Part shown: piece by piece, positions 15,119 to 23,209 of the stretch
How positions within the stretch are numbered: the first letter of the stretch is position 1
How the letters are laid out: the number at the start of each line of letters is the position of its first letter
Assembly: GCA_043738425.1 (NCBI GenBank)
Contig: JAYUGJ010000092.1
Location: 1-43,024 of the forward strand
Direction of reading: 5' to 3'
DNA: 43,024 nt
DNA from: PBB1 sp043738425
GTDB taxonomy: Bacteria > Pseudomonadota > Gammaproteobacteria > Burkholderiales > Burkholderiaceae_C
Translations under genes and position numbers: made by a program
The notes under the pieces: generated by a model
Told to the model about the DNA's origin: nothing
Seen by the model: the letters and a program-made list of their open reading frames with translations, nothing else
Database searches by the model: none

Positions 15119-16231
15119 ATGAAAACCGTACGCCGCCTTTTTTACGCCGACATCGTGTCGTCGGTCGCGTTCGTGTCGGTGGCATTTTTGTCGCTGTTTT
15201 TCTTCATCGACTTTGTTGATTCGCTGTCGGACTCAGCGCGCCACGGCAACTCGGCACTGGTCGCCGCGGTGATCAGTTTGCTCGACGTGCCCAGCCACTT
15301 TTATGAGTTGGCACCGATTGCGGTGTTGATCGGCACCATCTATGCCCTGTCGCGTTTGTCGCAGTCGTCGGAGTTCACGATTCTGCGCACCGGCGGGCTG
15401 GGGCCGGGCCGCGCGCTGCGGCTGCTGGCCACACTCGGCCTGGCGTTCGGTGTGCTCACGTTCGTGGTCGGCGACTACATCGCGCCGTACTCGAAAAACA
15501 GAACCGTGCAACTCAAAGCGCTGACCCGCGGCGGCATCACCCTCGGTCGCACCGGCACGTGGATGAAAGACCACCAAACCACGCCCGACGGCGAACGGTC
15601 GTACTCCATCAATGTGACGGGTACCGGCGCGCAGGGCGACATGGTCGGCATCAAAATTTTCGAATTCGATGCGGCGGGCCAGCTGCTACAGCGCATCGCC
15701 GCCGAGTCAGGCACGGTAGATGAAGCCACCTCCTGGACGTTGTCCAACGTCACCCTCACGCGCTGGGGCGTGGCCACCGACGGCACCGCACCCAACGTGT
15801 CGACTGAAAAACGCGCCCGCTGGCAATGGCGCGGCGGGCTCTCGGCCGACATGGTGGCCTCGGCCTTGCTGCCGCTGGGCACCATGTCCACGCTGGATTT
15901 GTGGCGCTACATCGGTCACCTCGATACCAATGAACAGGCCGCCACAGCCTATGAAATCGAATTCTGGAAGCGCGCGCTGTATCCATTTGCCTGCTTGGTG
16001 ATGGTTGCGCTGGCGTTGCCGTTCGCCTACCTGCACGCGCGCTCGGGCGGCATCAGCCTGAAGGTGTTCGGCGGCATCATGCTGGGCATCAGCTTCATGC
16101 TGCTCAACAACCTGGCGGGCAACCTGGGTCTGCTGCGCAACTGGACGCCGTGGATCGTTGCGGCCGCACCTGGAGCGTTGTATTTGATGCTGTCGCTTGC
16201 GGCCTTTGCATGGCTGGTGCGTTACCGATGA
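15119..16231 (+). CDS. lptG: LPS export ABC transporter permease LptG
   Basis: Partner permease of LptF in the Lpt lipopolysaccharide export machine. It has 370 residues with an N-terminal helix (SVAFVSVAFLSLFFFIDFVD), a second near 60-85 (ELAPIAVLIGTIYALSRL), a third near 100-120, a periplasmic jellyroll (about 130-270), and C-terminal helices including GGIMLGISFMLLNNLAGNLG. The coupling motif QSSEFTILRTGGLGP matches the conserved SELTILRASG-type cytoplasmic helix. ATG at 15119 fits the family N-terminus (MKTVRRLFYADI). It overlaps the next gene by ATGA, so the chelatase gene is probably co-translated. Confidence 0.95.
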   Translation: MKTVRRLFYADIVSSVAFVSVAFLSLFFFIDFVDSLSDSARHGNSALVAAVISLLDVPSHFYELAPIAVLIGTIYALSRLSQSSEFTILRTGGLGPGRALRLLATLGLAFGVLTFVVGDYIAPYSKNRTVQLKALTRGGITLGRTGTWMKDHQTTPDGERSYSINVTGTGAQGDMVGIKIFEFDAAGQLLQRIAAESGTVDEATSWTLSNVTLTRWGVATDGTAPNVSTEKRARWQWRGGLSADMVASALLPLGTMSTLDLWRYIGHLDTNEQAATAYEIEFWKRALYPFACLVMVALALPFAYLHARSGGISLKVFGGIMLGISFMLLNNLAGNLGLLRNWTPWIVAAAPGALYLMLSLAAFAWLVRYR

Positions 16232-16701
16232 CACCCCACCACACACCACCCTCGACGCCTGTGCCAACGCCTGCGCAAGCCACACGAACGGTGACCGCAG
16301 CGCGGCCGGGTCTGCTGCTGTTTGCCCACGGCGCGCGCGATCCCAATTGGGCTCGGCCGTTCGACGCCGTGCTGCGCACCGTGCGGCAACGCGCGCCCGG
16401 CGTCGCGGTCGAACTGAGCTTTCTTGAATTCATGCAACCGACGCTGGTCGATGCAGGACACGCCCTGGCAGCCGCTGGCTGCACCGAAGTCGGTGTGGTG
16501 CCGCTGTTTTTAGGCACGGGCGGCCATGTGCGCAAAGACCTGCCGCTGTTGATGGACACCTTGCGGCAGGCCCATCCGCAGGTGCGCTGGACGGTGCGCG
16601 CATCCGTCGGCGAAGACGCCGGCGTGGTCGACGCGATGGCCGCGGCAGCACTGCTGGCCACCAACGTGCAGCCGCCGGACTGCCAGCCAGGATCGGTATG
16701 A
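16228..16701 (+). CDS. CbiX/SirB-type sirohydrochlorin chelatase
   Basis: Small chelatase of the CbiX/SirB class, expected to insert Fe2+ (or Co2+) into sirohydrochlorin for siroheme or cobalamin. The mature 157-residue form begins MTPHHTPPSTPVPTP, whose ATG overlaps the lptG stop. Key signatures are LLFAHGARDPNW (first active-site His), FLEFMQPTLVDA and PLFLGTGGHVRKDLP (second His). A Pro/Thr-rich N-terminal extension of about 25 residues precedes the domain, and the length fits the short single-domain CbiX form. Siroheme is the cofactor of sulfite and nitrite reductases, and the next gene is the cysteine regulator cysB, so iron insertion for sulfur assimilation is the likelier role. This is inferred from context. 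Confidence 0.85.
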   Translation: MTPHHTPPSTPVPTPAQATRTVTAARPGLLLFAHGARDPNWARPFDAVLRTVRQRAPGVAVELSFLEFMQPTLVDAGHALAAAGCTEVGVVPLFLGTGGHVRKDLPLLMDTLRQAHPQVRWTVRASVGEDAGVVDAMAAAALLATNVQPPDCQPGSV

Positions 16702-17663
16702 ACTTGCACCAGTTTCGGTTCGTGCAAGAAGCCGTACGCCAGAACCTGAACCTGACCGACACCGCGAAGGCGTTATTCACCTCGCAGCCCGGCGTGTCAA
16801 AAGCAATTCTTGAACTGGAGGGCGAACTCGGCGTCGATATTTTTGCGCGCCACGGCAAGCGTCTGCGGCGTATCACCGAGCCGGGTCAAGAGGTGCTGAA
16901 GGCGATAGAAATCATCATGCGCGAAGTCAACAACCTGAAGCGCATAGGCGATGAGTTCTCCAATCAGGATGCCGGCACTCTGTCGATTGCGACCACCCAC
17001 ACCCAAGCACGCTATGTGCTGCCTGAGCCGGTGGCGCGGCTGCGCAAGCGATTTCCCAAAGTCAACGTCAGCTTGCATCAAGGCAACCCGCAGCAAGTCG
17101 CACGCATGGTGATCGAAGAAGTCGCAGAGGTCGGTTTGGCCACCGAGTCGCTCGACCGCTTTGATGAACTGGTCACGCTGCCGTGCTACGAATGGCAGCA
17201 TGTGGTGGTGATGCCTGCCGGCCATCCGCTGGCCCAGTCAGCACGCCTGACCCTGGAGCAGTTGGCTGCCGAGCCGTTGATTTCGTACCACCCCACATTC
17301 ACCGGTCGCAGCCGCATCGATCAGGCTTTCGAGGCGCGGCGCTTGCGTCCGAACATCGTGCTCGAAGCGATCGACTCCGACGTCATCAAAACCTATGTGC
17401 GGCTGGGTTTGGGCATCGGCATCGTGGCCGAAATGGCGGTACGCGACGACCCGCCCGGCGGCGATTTGGTGTGGCGGCCCGCCGGCCAGTTGTTCGGCCA
17501 GAACGTGGCCCGCATGGCGTTCAAACGCGGCGCATACCTGCGCAATTTCGTTTACGTATTCGCCGAAATGGTGTCGGACCGGTTGAGCCGCGCGCTGGTC
17601 GCCCGCAGCATTACGGAGGCGTCGCGCAGCGGCTCGGTCGAACCGTCAGCCCGCGGCGATTGA
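16698..17663 (+). CDS. cysB: LysR-family regulator CysB
   Basis: LysR-type transcription factor of the CysB/Cbl class that activates sulfate assimilation genes in response to O- or N-acetylserine. The HTH lies at about residues 5-60 (MNLHQFRFVQEAVRQNLNLT then FTSQPGVSKAILELEGELGV). The effector domain has TTHTQARYVLPEPVARLRKR (about 98-117), the diagnostic CysB segment, and RLGLGIGIVAEMAV near 234. The 321-residue length is typical. ATG at 16698 overlaps the upstream stop (ATGA), so it is probably translated from the lptF-lptG-chelatase transcript as well as any own promoter. CysB and Cbl cannot be told apart with certainty, but this is the sole copy in view. Confidence 0.92.
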   Translation: MNLHQFRFVQEAVRQNLNLTDTAKALFTSQPGVSKAILELEGELGVDIFARHGKRLRRITEPGQEVLKAIEIIMREVNNLKRIGDEFSNQDAGTLSIATTHTQARYVLPEPVARLRKRFPKVNVSLHQGNPQQVARMVIEEVAEVGLATESLDRFDELVTLPCYEWQHVVVMPAGHPLAQSARLTLEQLAAEPLISYHPTFTGRSRIDQAFEARRLRPNIVLEAIDSDVIKTYVRLGLGIGIVAEMAVRDDPPGGDLVWRPAGQLFGQNVARMAFKRGAYLRNFVYVFAEMVSDRLSRALVARSITEASRSGSVEPSARGD

Positions 17664-17744
17664 GGCGTGATCGCTACACCCGCGAGCCGCGCCCGCTAGC
17701 CACACCGGCGCGAAACAAAGTAATCCGCGCGCGACTGCGCACGG

Positions 17745-18500
17745 CTACGAATGAATCGACGGTTCATCGTCGATTTGCGTTTGGGTTTGCCAGGCGGTGC
17801 TCGCGGTGGCAGGCCATTCACCATCGCCCGCGGGCAGGCGTTCGGTAAGCAGCAAAGCCGATTGCGTTGCGGCATCGAACACCTGCAGGCACTGCACCAC
17901 CTGCGCAGCGGTCGGGTCGTCGAGCTGCATGCGCAGGTAGACCTTGCCGCGCATCGTCATCAGCGCAAACGGCGGTTCAGCGGCGAGCAGGTCCTGGGTC
18001 GCACGCCCCAGCTGCGCACCCAGCGGCCCTTTGATCCACGCAAGCGCAGTCGACGGGTCTGCGCCGAATGCGCAAAACCGGGCGCGCAGTGGTTTGTCGA
18101 ACGACAGATCGGCTTGCGTGAACATCGCCAGCCAGCGCATCTCCTCCGGTGTCGACACATCGATCATCGTTTGCGCTTCCTGGGTGTAGCGCTCGAAGGT
18201 TTCTTTTTCGAGCCGCTCCATCAGCGGTCGGCTGAGCAGCAGCATCTGCAATGAATTCGGCAGGCCCAAGTCCATGCGGATGCGCATTTCGTTGGGTGCG
18301 ATGTAGCTGCGCTGCGAGGGGCCCCATTCCAGGCGCAGCGGCGGCGCGTTGGGTGCGGCCTCGACCACGAAACGCAAATTGTCTTTGGCTCTTCGGAAGC
18401 GAAAATCCGAGCCCTTGGCCCAGACTTCGATCGAAGCAAATGGCTTGTTCGCAGCGCGGCCAGACCAGCGCTGCCACGTTTGCGTCAGACGCTGCAGCAT
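17745..18500 (-). CDS. Conserved hypothetical protein of Burkholderiales type
   Basis: Function unknown. About 251 residues from ATG 18500 (MLQRLTQTWQRWSGRAANKP); an upstream TTG at 18548 would add 16 unlikely residues. No strong Shine-Dalgarno is visible. The protein is soluble, with an antiparallel-strand N-terminal half (FRFRRAKDNLRFVVEAAPNA, RLEWGPSQRSYIAPNEMRIR) and a helical region SLQMLLLSRPLMERLEKETF followed by STPEEMRWLAMF. This LMSRPL...PEEMRWLAM pattern is one I associate with uncharacterised Comamonadaceae proteins of similar length. It is convergent with cysB, with 81 bases between stops, and upstream of nothing on its own strand except the tRNA pair. Confidence 0.75.
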   Translation of the reverse strand: MLQRLTQTWQRWSGRAANKPFASIEVWAKGSDFRFRRAKDNLRFVVEAAPNAPPLRLEWGPSQRSYIAPNEMRIRMDLGLPNSLQMLLLSRPLMERLEKETFERYTQEAQTMIDVSTPEEMRWLAMFTQADLSFDKPLRARFCAFGADPSTALAWIKGPLGAQLGRATQDLLAAEPPFALMTMRGKVYLRMQLDDPTAAQVVQCLQVFDAATQSALLLTERLPAGDGEWPATASTAWQTQTQIDDEPSIHS

Positions 18501-18762
18501 GTGAGCGTGGCACGCGGTGGCGTGTGCAGCAGCGTCGAGCAGACGCAAACAATTCGGCTATTCATGGTCAATCGAGTTTATTTGGCGGGCTGGCCGAGCG
18601 GCGGTTTGCCAAGCGGTGATCAGCGTGGTGAACACCGCGTACCTTTGCCGAGTAACCGCGTGGTTTTCCGACTGCGAGTCAGTGTGGCGACTTGCGCTGC
18701 CAACGCACATGCTGTCGCCGACGGCACTACGTTCATGCACGAAAGCAAAGCTGGTAGGGGAT
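18501..18762. other. Gene-free stretch between hypothetical gene and tRNA-Arg
   Basis: About 260 bases with no supported gene. It should carry the promoter of the minus-strand hypothetical gene and the end of the tRNA transcript. No clear T-tract terminator is visible downstream of tRNA-Arg. Confidence 0.4.
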
Positions 18763-18839
18763 TGGCGCGGCGGACAGGAATCGAACCTGTAACCCCCAGC
18801 TTAGAAGGCTGGTGCTCTATCCGGTTGAGCTACCGCCAC
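18763..18839 (-). tRNA. tRNA-Arg (anticodon TCT)
   Basis: Complete cloverleaf on the minus strand. The acceptor GTGGCGG pairs with CCGCCGC (one T-G pair), followed by discriminator G and an encoded CCA. The D-arm contains GCTC...GAGC. The anticodon arm CCAGC-CTTCTAA-GCTGG gives TCT, reading AGA/AGG. The T-arm is ACAGG-TTCGATT-CCTGT. Without CCA the gene is 18766-18839. It probably shares the promoter upstream of tRNA-Pro, 123 bases away on the same strand. Confidence 0.97.
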
Positions 18840-18962
18840 TGTGGTTTGGTCGGCCAGCTGATCGGGCCATGGAGACCCGGTTTCAGTTGCTGCGTGCACT
18901 GCTGACTGCGGTGCCGGATGCAAGATAAAGCTGACCAACAAAAACTGTGCTGCGTGGGAAAT

Positions 18963-19039
18963 TGGTCGGGGCGGTGGGATTCGAACTCACGACCACCTGG
19001 TCCCAAACCAGGTGCGCTACCAGGCTGCGCTACGCCCCG
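18963..19039 (-). tRNA. tRNA-Pro (anticodon TGG)
   Basis: Complete cloverleaf on the minus strand. The acceptor CGGGGCG pairs with CGCCCCG, followed by discriminator A and an encoded CCA. The anticodon arm CCTGG-TTTGGGA-CCAGG gives TGG. The T-arm reads GTGAG-TTCGAAT-CCCAC and contains one A-C mismatch where CTCAC would restore pairing. Without CCA the gene is 18966-19039. Confidence 0.96.
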
Positions 19040-19047
19040 AAGCCCGC

Positions 19048-19076
19048 ATTCTATGACGACAAATAGCCGGTGTCGA
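19048..19076 (-). promoter_or_regulatory. Sigma-70 promoter for the tRNA-Pro/tRNA-Arg unit
   Basis: Read on the minus strand: TCGACA (five of six to TTGACA), a 17-base spacer, then TAGAAT (five of six to TATAAT). Transcription would begin about 7 bases past the -10, just before the tRNA-Pro 5' end at 19039. Spacing and position both fit a tRNA promoter. Confidence 0.75.
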
Positions 19077-19116
19077 TTGGCCCTGCGACATTTGATGACG
19101 GACCACGCGCGGCGCG

Positions 19117-19137
19117 AAAAAAAAACCGCGCAGCGGT
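19117..19137 (-). terminator. Rho-independent terminator of hrpA
   Basis: On the minus strand, ACCGC-TGC-GCGGT is followed by a run of at least eight T residues. It lies 44 bases beyond the hrpA stop and upstream of the tRNA promoter, so it separates the two units. Confidence 0.85.
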
Positions 19138-19180
19138 CGCCATGCAGGCCGATCGGTGGCACCGCAATCGCCGCGCAGGA

Positions 19181-22100
19181 TCAATGCGACATCTGCGCCC
19201 ACGCCTTTTCCAAACGCTTCACGCTGACCGGTTGCGGTGTGCGCAGTTCTTGGGCGAACAAACTGACGCGCAACTCTTCCAGCAGCCAGCGGAACTCATC
19301 CAGCCGCATATCGCGCACGCCTTTGCGGTCGGCCACGCAGCGCAGGTAGCCCTGCTCCAGAGGGCGCAACTCGGCCAAACGTGCGGCGTCGCGCAACGGG
19401 TCGGCCCGACGCTTGTCGAGCCGCATCACCACGCCTTTCAGGTACCGGGGCAATTGCGCCAATACCGCCCACGGCGTCAGCATCAAAAAGTGCTTCGGCA
19501 CCAACCGCGCCAGCTGCGCGTCGATGTCGTCCGACACGTCTTTGGGTGTCCGCGCGTCTTTCAACTTGCGCACTGCCGCCGCGTGCTCCGTCAACACCAC
19601 GCAAGCACTGCGTGCGATCTCGTTGGCAATCAACGTCAAACGACCGCGGCCCTCGTTGACCCGGCGTCGAAACGCGGCCGCATCGGTGGGCAATGGATCG
19701 ACCAAAAACGCGCGGTCTATCGCCAATGCGATGACCTGTTCTCGCAGCTCTTCGGCCGAACCAAGCGCCACAAAAAGCACCGACATTTTTTGCAGGTCAG
19801 GGATATTTTTTTCCAGGTACTTCAACGCCTCGCGAATCTGCAGCGCGACCAAACGCCGCAGGCCCGCGCGGTGGCGCACGGCAGCGATCGTGGGCTCGTC
19901 GAAAACCTCAATCGCAACGCCCGCGCCTTGGTCTATCAACGCCGGGAAACCCACCATCGTTTGGCTGCCGCGGCGCACCTCCAACAGTTCGGGTAGTTCG
20001 CCGAACGTCCAGTCGGTATGCAGCTCGACTGCGGCAGGGCCGCGCGTTGACGCTGGCGCTGCGACCGCAGCTGCAGGTGTTGTGCGCTTGCGCTCACGAT
20101 CGGCAACGGCAAGTTGCGGCGAACCAGTGGCAGCGACGTCGGCTACACCGTTCGGTTGAATGGCATCGGTGGCCGGTGCGGCTTTCAACTGCGCCAGCGC
20201 CTGAAATGCACTGCGTGCTTGGCCGCCCAGCTCGGCCTTCAATACCGCGAGATTGCGCCCGGTGCCCAATTGGCGGCCGGTGTCGTCGAGCACCCGGAAG
20301 TTCATGAAGCAATGCGGCGGCAGTTGCTCGGGTTTGAAGTCGGCGCGCTTGACCTCGACCTGCGCCGTGTCGCGCACATGCTTGACCAACACGTCGACCA
20401 AGCTGCCGCTGCCAAAGCCGTTTGCCGCATCGATCACCGCAATGAACGCAGCCGCATAGTCGGGCAACGGCACCAGCCGCGAACGTGGCCGCTGGTGCAA
20501 GGTTTTCGCCAGTGCGAGTACCTTGTCTTTCAACATGCCGGGAACCAGCCATTCGCAGCGCTCATCGCTGACCTGGTTCAACGCGTAAATCGGCACCGCC
20601 ACCGTGATCCCGTCTTTCGCGTCGCCGGGCTCATGCAAGTAGGCGACCGCGCAATCGACGCCGCCTAGCCGCAGCGTTTTTGGAAACGCTGCCGAGGTGA
20701 TGCCAGCCGCTTCGTGGCGCATCAGCTCGTCGCGGGTCAACAGCAGCAGCTGCGGTTGGCGCTTGATCTCGTCGCGATACCAGCGCTCCAGCGTCACGCC
20801 GCTGCACACCTCGGCGGGCAACTGCTGATCGTAGAAAGCGTGGATCAATTCATCGTCGACCAACACGTCTTGCCTGCGTGACTTGTGCTCGATGTCCACC
20901 ACCTGGGCAATCGTTTTTCGGTTGGCCGCCAGAAACGGCAGTCGCGTTTCCCAATCGCCCGCCGTCAATGCCTCGCGGATAAAAATCTCTCGTGCTTGAA
21001 CCGGGTTCACCAACCCGAAATTCACCCGCCGGTTGTTGTGGATCACCAGGCCGTACAAGGTAGCGCGTTCCAGCGCAATCACCTCGGCCGCCTTTTTTTC
21101 CCAGTGCGGCTCCAGCAGCTGGGTTTTGATGATGTGGCCGGCGATCTGCGGCAACCACTGCGGATCGATCGCGGCAATGCCCCGGCCGTACAAACGCGTC
21201 GTTTCCACCAGCTCGCAAGCCACGATCCAACGGCCCGGTTTCTTCGACAGGTTGACTCCGGGGTGGCGGTAAAACCGAATACCGCGTGCGCCGAGATACC
21301 ACTCGTCGTCGTCACTTTTGGCACCGATGTTGCCGAGCAAACCAGCCAGCAGCGACAAATGCAATTGCTCGTAGGTAGCGGGCAACGCATTGAGTCGCCA
21401 GCCGAGTTCAGCCACCACGGTGAGCAGCTGGCTGTGGATGTCACGCCACTCGCGCACGCGCCGCGGCGAGATGAAATGTTCGCGCAGCAACTGCTCTTGT
21501 TTGCGCACGCTGAGCTTGTGTTGCGCAGGCGCCTTGCCGCCATCGTTTGCGGTTGCGATTGAAGTTGCGGTTGCGGTTGCGCTCGACGCACCGCGCGACG
21601 CCTCCACCCAATTCCACAGTTTGAGGTCGCCCAAAAATTCTGACCGCTCATCGTCGAATTTTTTGTGCGCTTCGTCAGCCGCTTGCTGCGCTTCGAGTGG
21701 CCGATCACGCACGTCTTGCACGCTCATCGCACTGGCAACGATCAGCACCTCGGCAAGCGCCTGGCGGCTGCGCGCCTCCAAGATCATGCGGCCGACGCGC
21801 GGGTCGAGCGGCAAGCGCGCCAGTTCTCGGCCCATAGCCGTCAGCTCGTTGTGTTCATCGACGGCACCCAATTCGGCGAGCAGTTGGTAGCCATCGGCAA
21901 TCGCCCGGCGCGGCGGCGGCTCAATGAAGGGGAAGTCTTCGACCAGCCCGAGGCCCAGCGATTTCATCCGCAAGATCACGCCAGCCAACGACGACCGCAT
22001 GATTTCAGGATCGGTGAACTTGGGGCGGCCGACAAAGTCTTTTTCGTCGTACAGCCGGATGCAAATACCGTTGCTCACCCGCCCGCAGCGCCCGGCGCGC

Positions 22101-23167
22101 TGGTTGGCTGCGGCCTGGCTGGTGGGCTCGATTTGCAGCTGCTCGACCTTGTTGCGGTAGCTGTAGCGCTTGACGCGGGCGGTGCCCGCATCGATCACGT
22201 ATTGAATGCCTGGCACCGTCAGCGATGTTTCGGCCACATTGGTCGACAGCACGATGCGGCGCGCCTGGTGCGGCTCGAAAATATGGTCTTGCTCTTGCTG
22301 GCTGAGCCGCGCGAACAACGGCACCACCTCGACGCCCGGCGGGTGGTGGCGGCGCAGGTGATCGGCGGCGTCGCGGATCTCACGCTCACCCGGTAAAAAA
22401 ACCAGCACATCACCGCCGGTGCTCGCGCCACGCGATAACCACAACTCGTCGACCGCGTCGGCAATCGCGTGATTGAGTCCGTATTCACGGCTGTCTTCGA
22501 ACGGTCGCCAGCGTTGTTCGACCGGAAACAAACGGCCAGACACCTGAATCACCGGTGCGGGGCCCAACGCACCAGCAAAGTGTTGTGCGAATCGATCGGC
22601 ATCGATCGTGGCCGAGGTGACGATTACTTTCAGATCGGGCCTGCGCGGCAACAGTTGGCGCAAGTAGCCGAGCAAAAAATCAATGTTCAAACTGCGTTCA
22701 TGCGCCTCGTCGATGATCAAGGTGTCGTAGGCGCGCAGCAGCGGGTCGGTCTGGGTTTCGGCCAGCAAGATGCCATCGGTCATCAGCTTGACGGTGGCAC
22801 CTGCCGAGAATCGATCTTGGAAGCGAACCTTGTAGCCGACCACCTCGCCCAGCGGCGAATTGAGTTCGTGCGCGATGCGTTTGGCCACGCTCGATGCAGC
22901 AATGCGCCGCGGTTGGGTATGGCCAATCAACCCGCGGCCACCGGCACCACGCCCGCGGCCCAACGTCAGCGCAATTTTTGGCAATTGCGTAGTTTTTCCT
23001 GAACCGGTTTCACCGCAGACGATGACAACCTGGTGGGCAGCGATCGCAGTTGCGATTTCTTCGCGCCGCGTCGACACCGGAAGTGACTCAGGAAATGTGA
23101 TCGGCGGAATCGCGTTGGGGATGGCAGCCGCAGCCGCGGCAGATCGAATTCGGGGCGAGGTCGTCAT
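19181..23167 (-). CDS. hrpA: ATP-dependent RNA helicase HrpA (DEAH box)
   Basis: DEAH-box RNA helicase, linked in E. coli to mRNA processing and rescue of collided ribosomes. The 1328-residue length matches the family (about 1300). Walker A GETGSGKTT is at 52-60, the DEAH box (IIDEAHERSLNIDF) at 153-156 and SAT at 185-187. Further on come the helicase C domain with QAAANQRAGRCGRV, the HA2/OB region, and the long DUF3418-type C-terminus ending RLEKAWAQMSH. Start 23167 is preferred because AAGG lies seven bases before it; a TTG five codons upstream is not needed. A low-complexity insert (SATATATSIATAND) near residue 530 is strain-like variation. It is divergent from argA with a 42-base gap and followed by a strong terminator. 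Confidence 0.95.
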   Translation of the reverse strand: MTTSPRIRSAAAAAAIPNAIPPITFPESLPVSTRREEIATAIAAHQVVIVCGETGSGKTTQLPKIALTLGRGRGAGGRGLIGHTQPRRIAASSVAKRIAHELNSPLGEVVGYKVRFQDRFSAGATVKLMTDGILLAETQTDPLLRAYDTLIIDEAHERSLNIDFLLGYLRQLLPRRPDLKVIVTSATIDADRFAQHFAGALGPAPVIQVSGRLFPVEQRWRPFEDSREYGLNHAIADAVDELWLSRGASTGGDVLVFLPGEREIRDAADHLRRHHPPGVEVVPLFARLSQQEQDHIFEPHQARRIVLSTNVAETSLTVPGIQYVIDAGTARVKRYSYRNKVEQLQIEPTSQAAANQRAGRCGRVSNGICIRLYDEKDFVGRPKFTDPEIMRSSLAGVILRMKSLGLGLVEDFPFIEPPPRRAIADGYQLLAELGAVDEHNELTAMGRELARLPLDPRVGRMILEARSRQALAEVLIVASAMSVQDVRDRPLEAQQAADEAHKKFDDERSEFLGDLKLWNWVEASRGASSATATATSIATANDGGKAPAQHKLSVRKQEQLLREHFISPRRVREWRDIHSQLLTVVAELGWRLNALPATYEQLHLSLLAGLLGNIGAKSDDDEWYLGARGIRFYRHPGVNLSKKPGRWIVACELVETTRLYGRGIAAIDPQWLPQIAGHIIKTQLLEPHWEKKAAEVIALERATLYGLVIHNNRRVNFGLVNPVQAREIFIREALTAGDWETRLPFLAANRKTIAQVVDIEHKSRRQDVLVDDELIHAFYDQQLPAEVCSGVTLERWYRDEIKRQPQLLLLTRDELMRHEAAGITSAAFPKTLRLGGVDCAVAYLHEPGDAKDGITVAVPIYALNQVSDERCEWLVPGMLKDKVLALAKTLHQRPRSRLVPLPDYAAAFIAVIDAANGFGSGSLVDVLVKHVRDTAQVEVKRADFKPEQLPPHCFMNFRVLDDTGRQLGTGRNLAVLKAELGGQARSAFQALAQLKAAPATDAIQPNGVADVAATGSPQLAVADRERKRTTPAAAVAAPASTRGPAAVELHTDWTFGELPELLEVRRGSQTMVGFPALIDQGAGVAIEVFDEPTIAAVRHRAGLRRLVALQIREALKYLEKNIPDLQKMSVLFVALGSAEELREQVIALAIDRAFLVDPLPTDAAAFRRRVNEGRGRLTLIANEIARSACVVLTEHAAAVRKLKDARTPKDVSDDIDAQLARLVPKHFLMLTPWAVLAQLPRYLKGVVMRLDKRRADPLRDAARLAELRPLEQGYLRCVADRKGVRDMRLDEFRWLLEELRVSLFAQELRTPQPVSVKRLEKAWAQMSH

Positions 23168-23209
23168 CGAGCCTTCATGCAAAATTGAAGATTATTTCAA
23201 AGTGCTGCG

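Noticed and set aside
18584..18603. GGCTGGCCGAGCGG, resembling the start of a tRNA-Ser or tRNA-Leu gene
   Set aside because: No anticodon arm, T-arm or acceptor pairing follows. Only the first bases resemble a tRNA.
19600..23100. Long plus-strand open frames opposite hrpA
   Set aside because: Arg/Gln-rich antisense shadows of a confidently identified gene.
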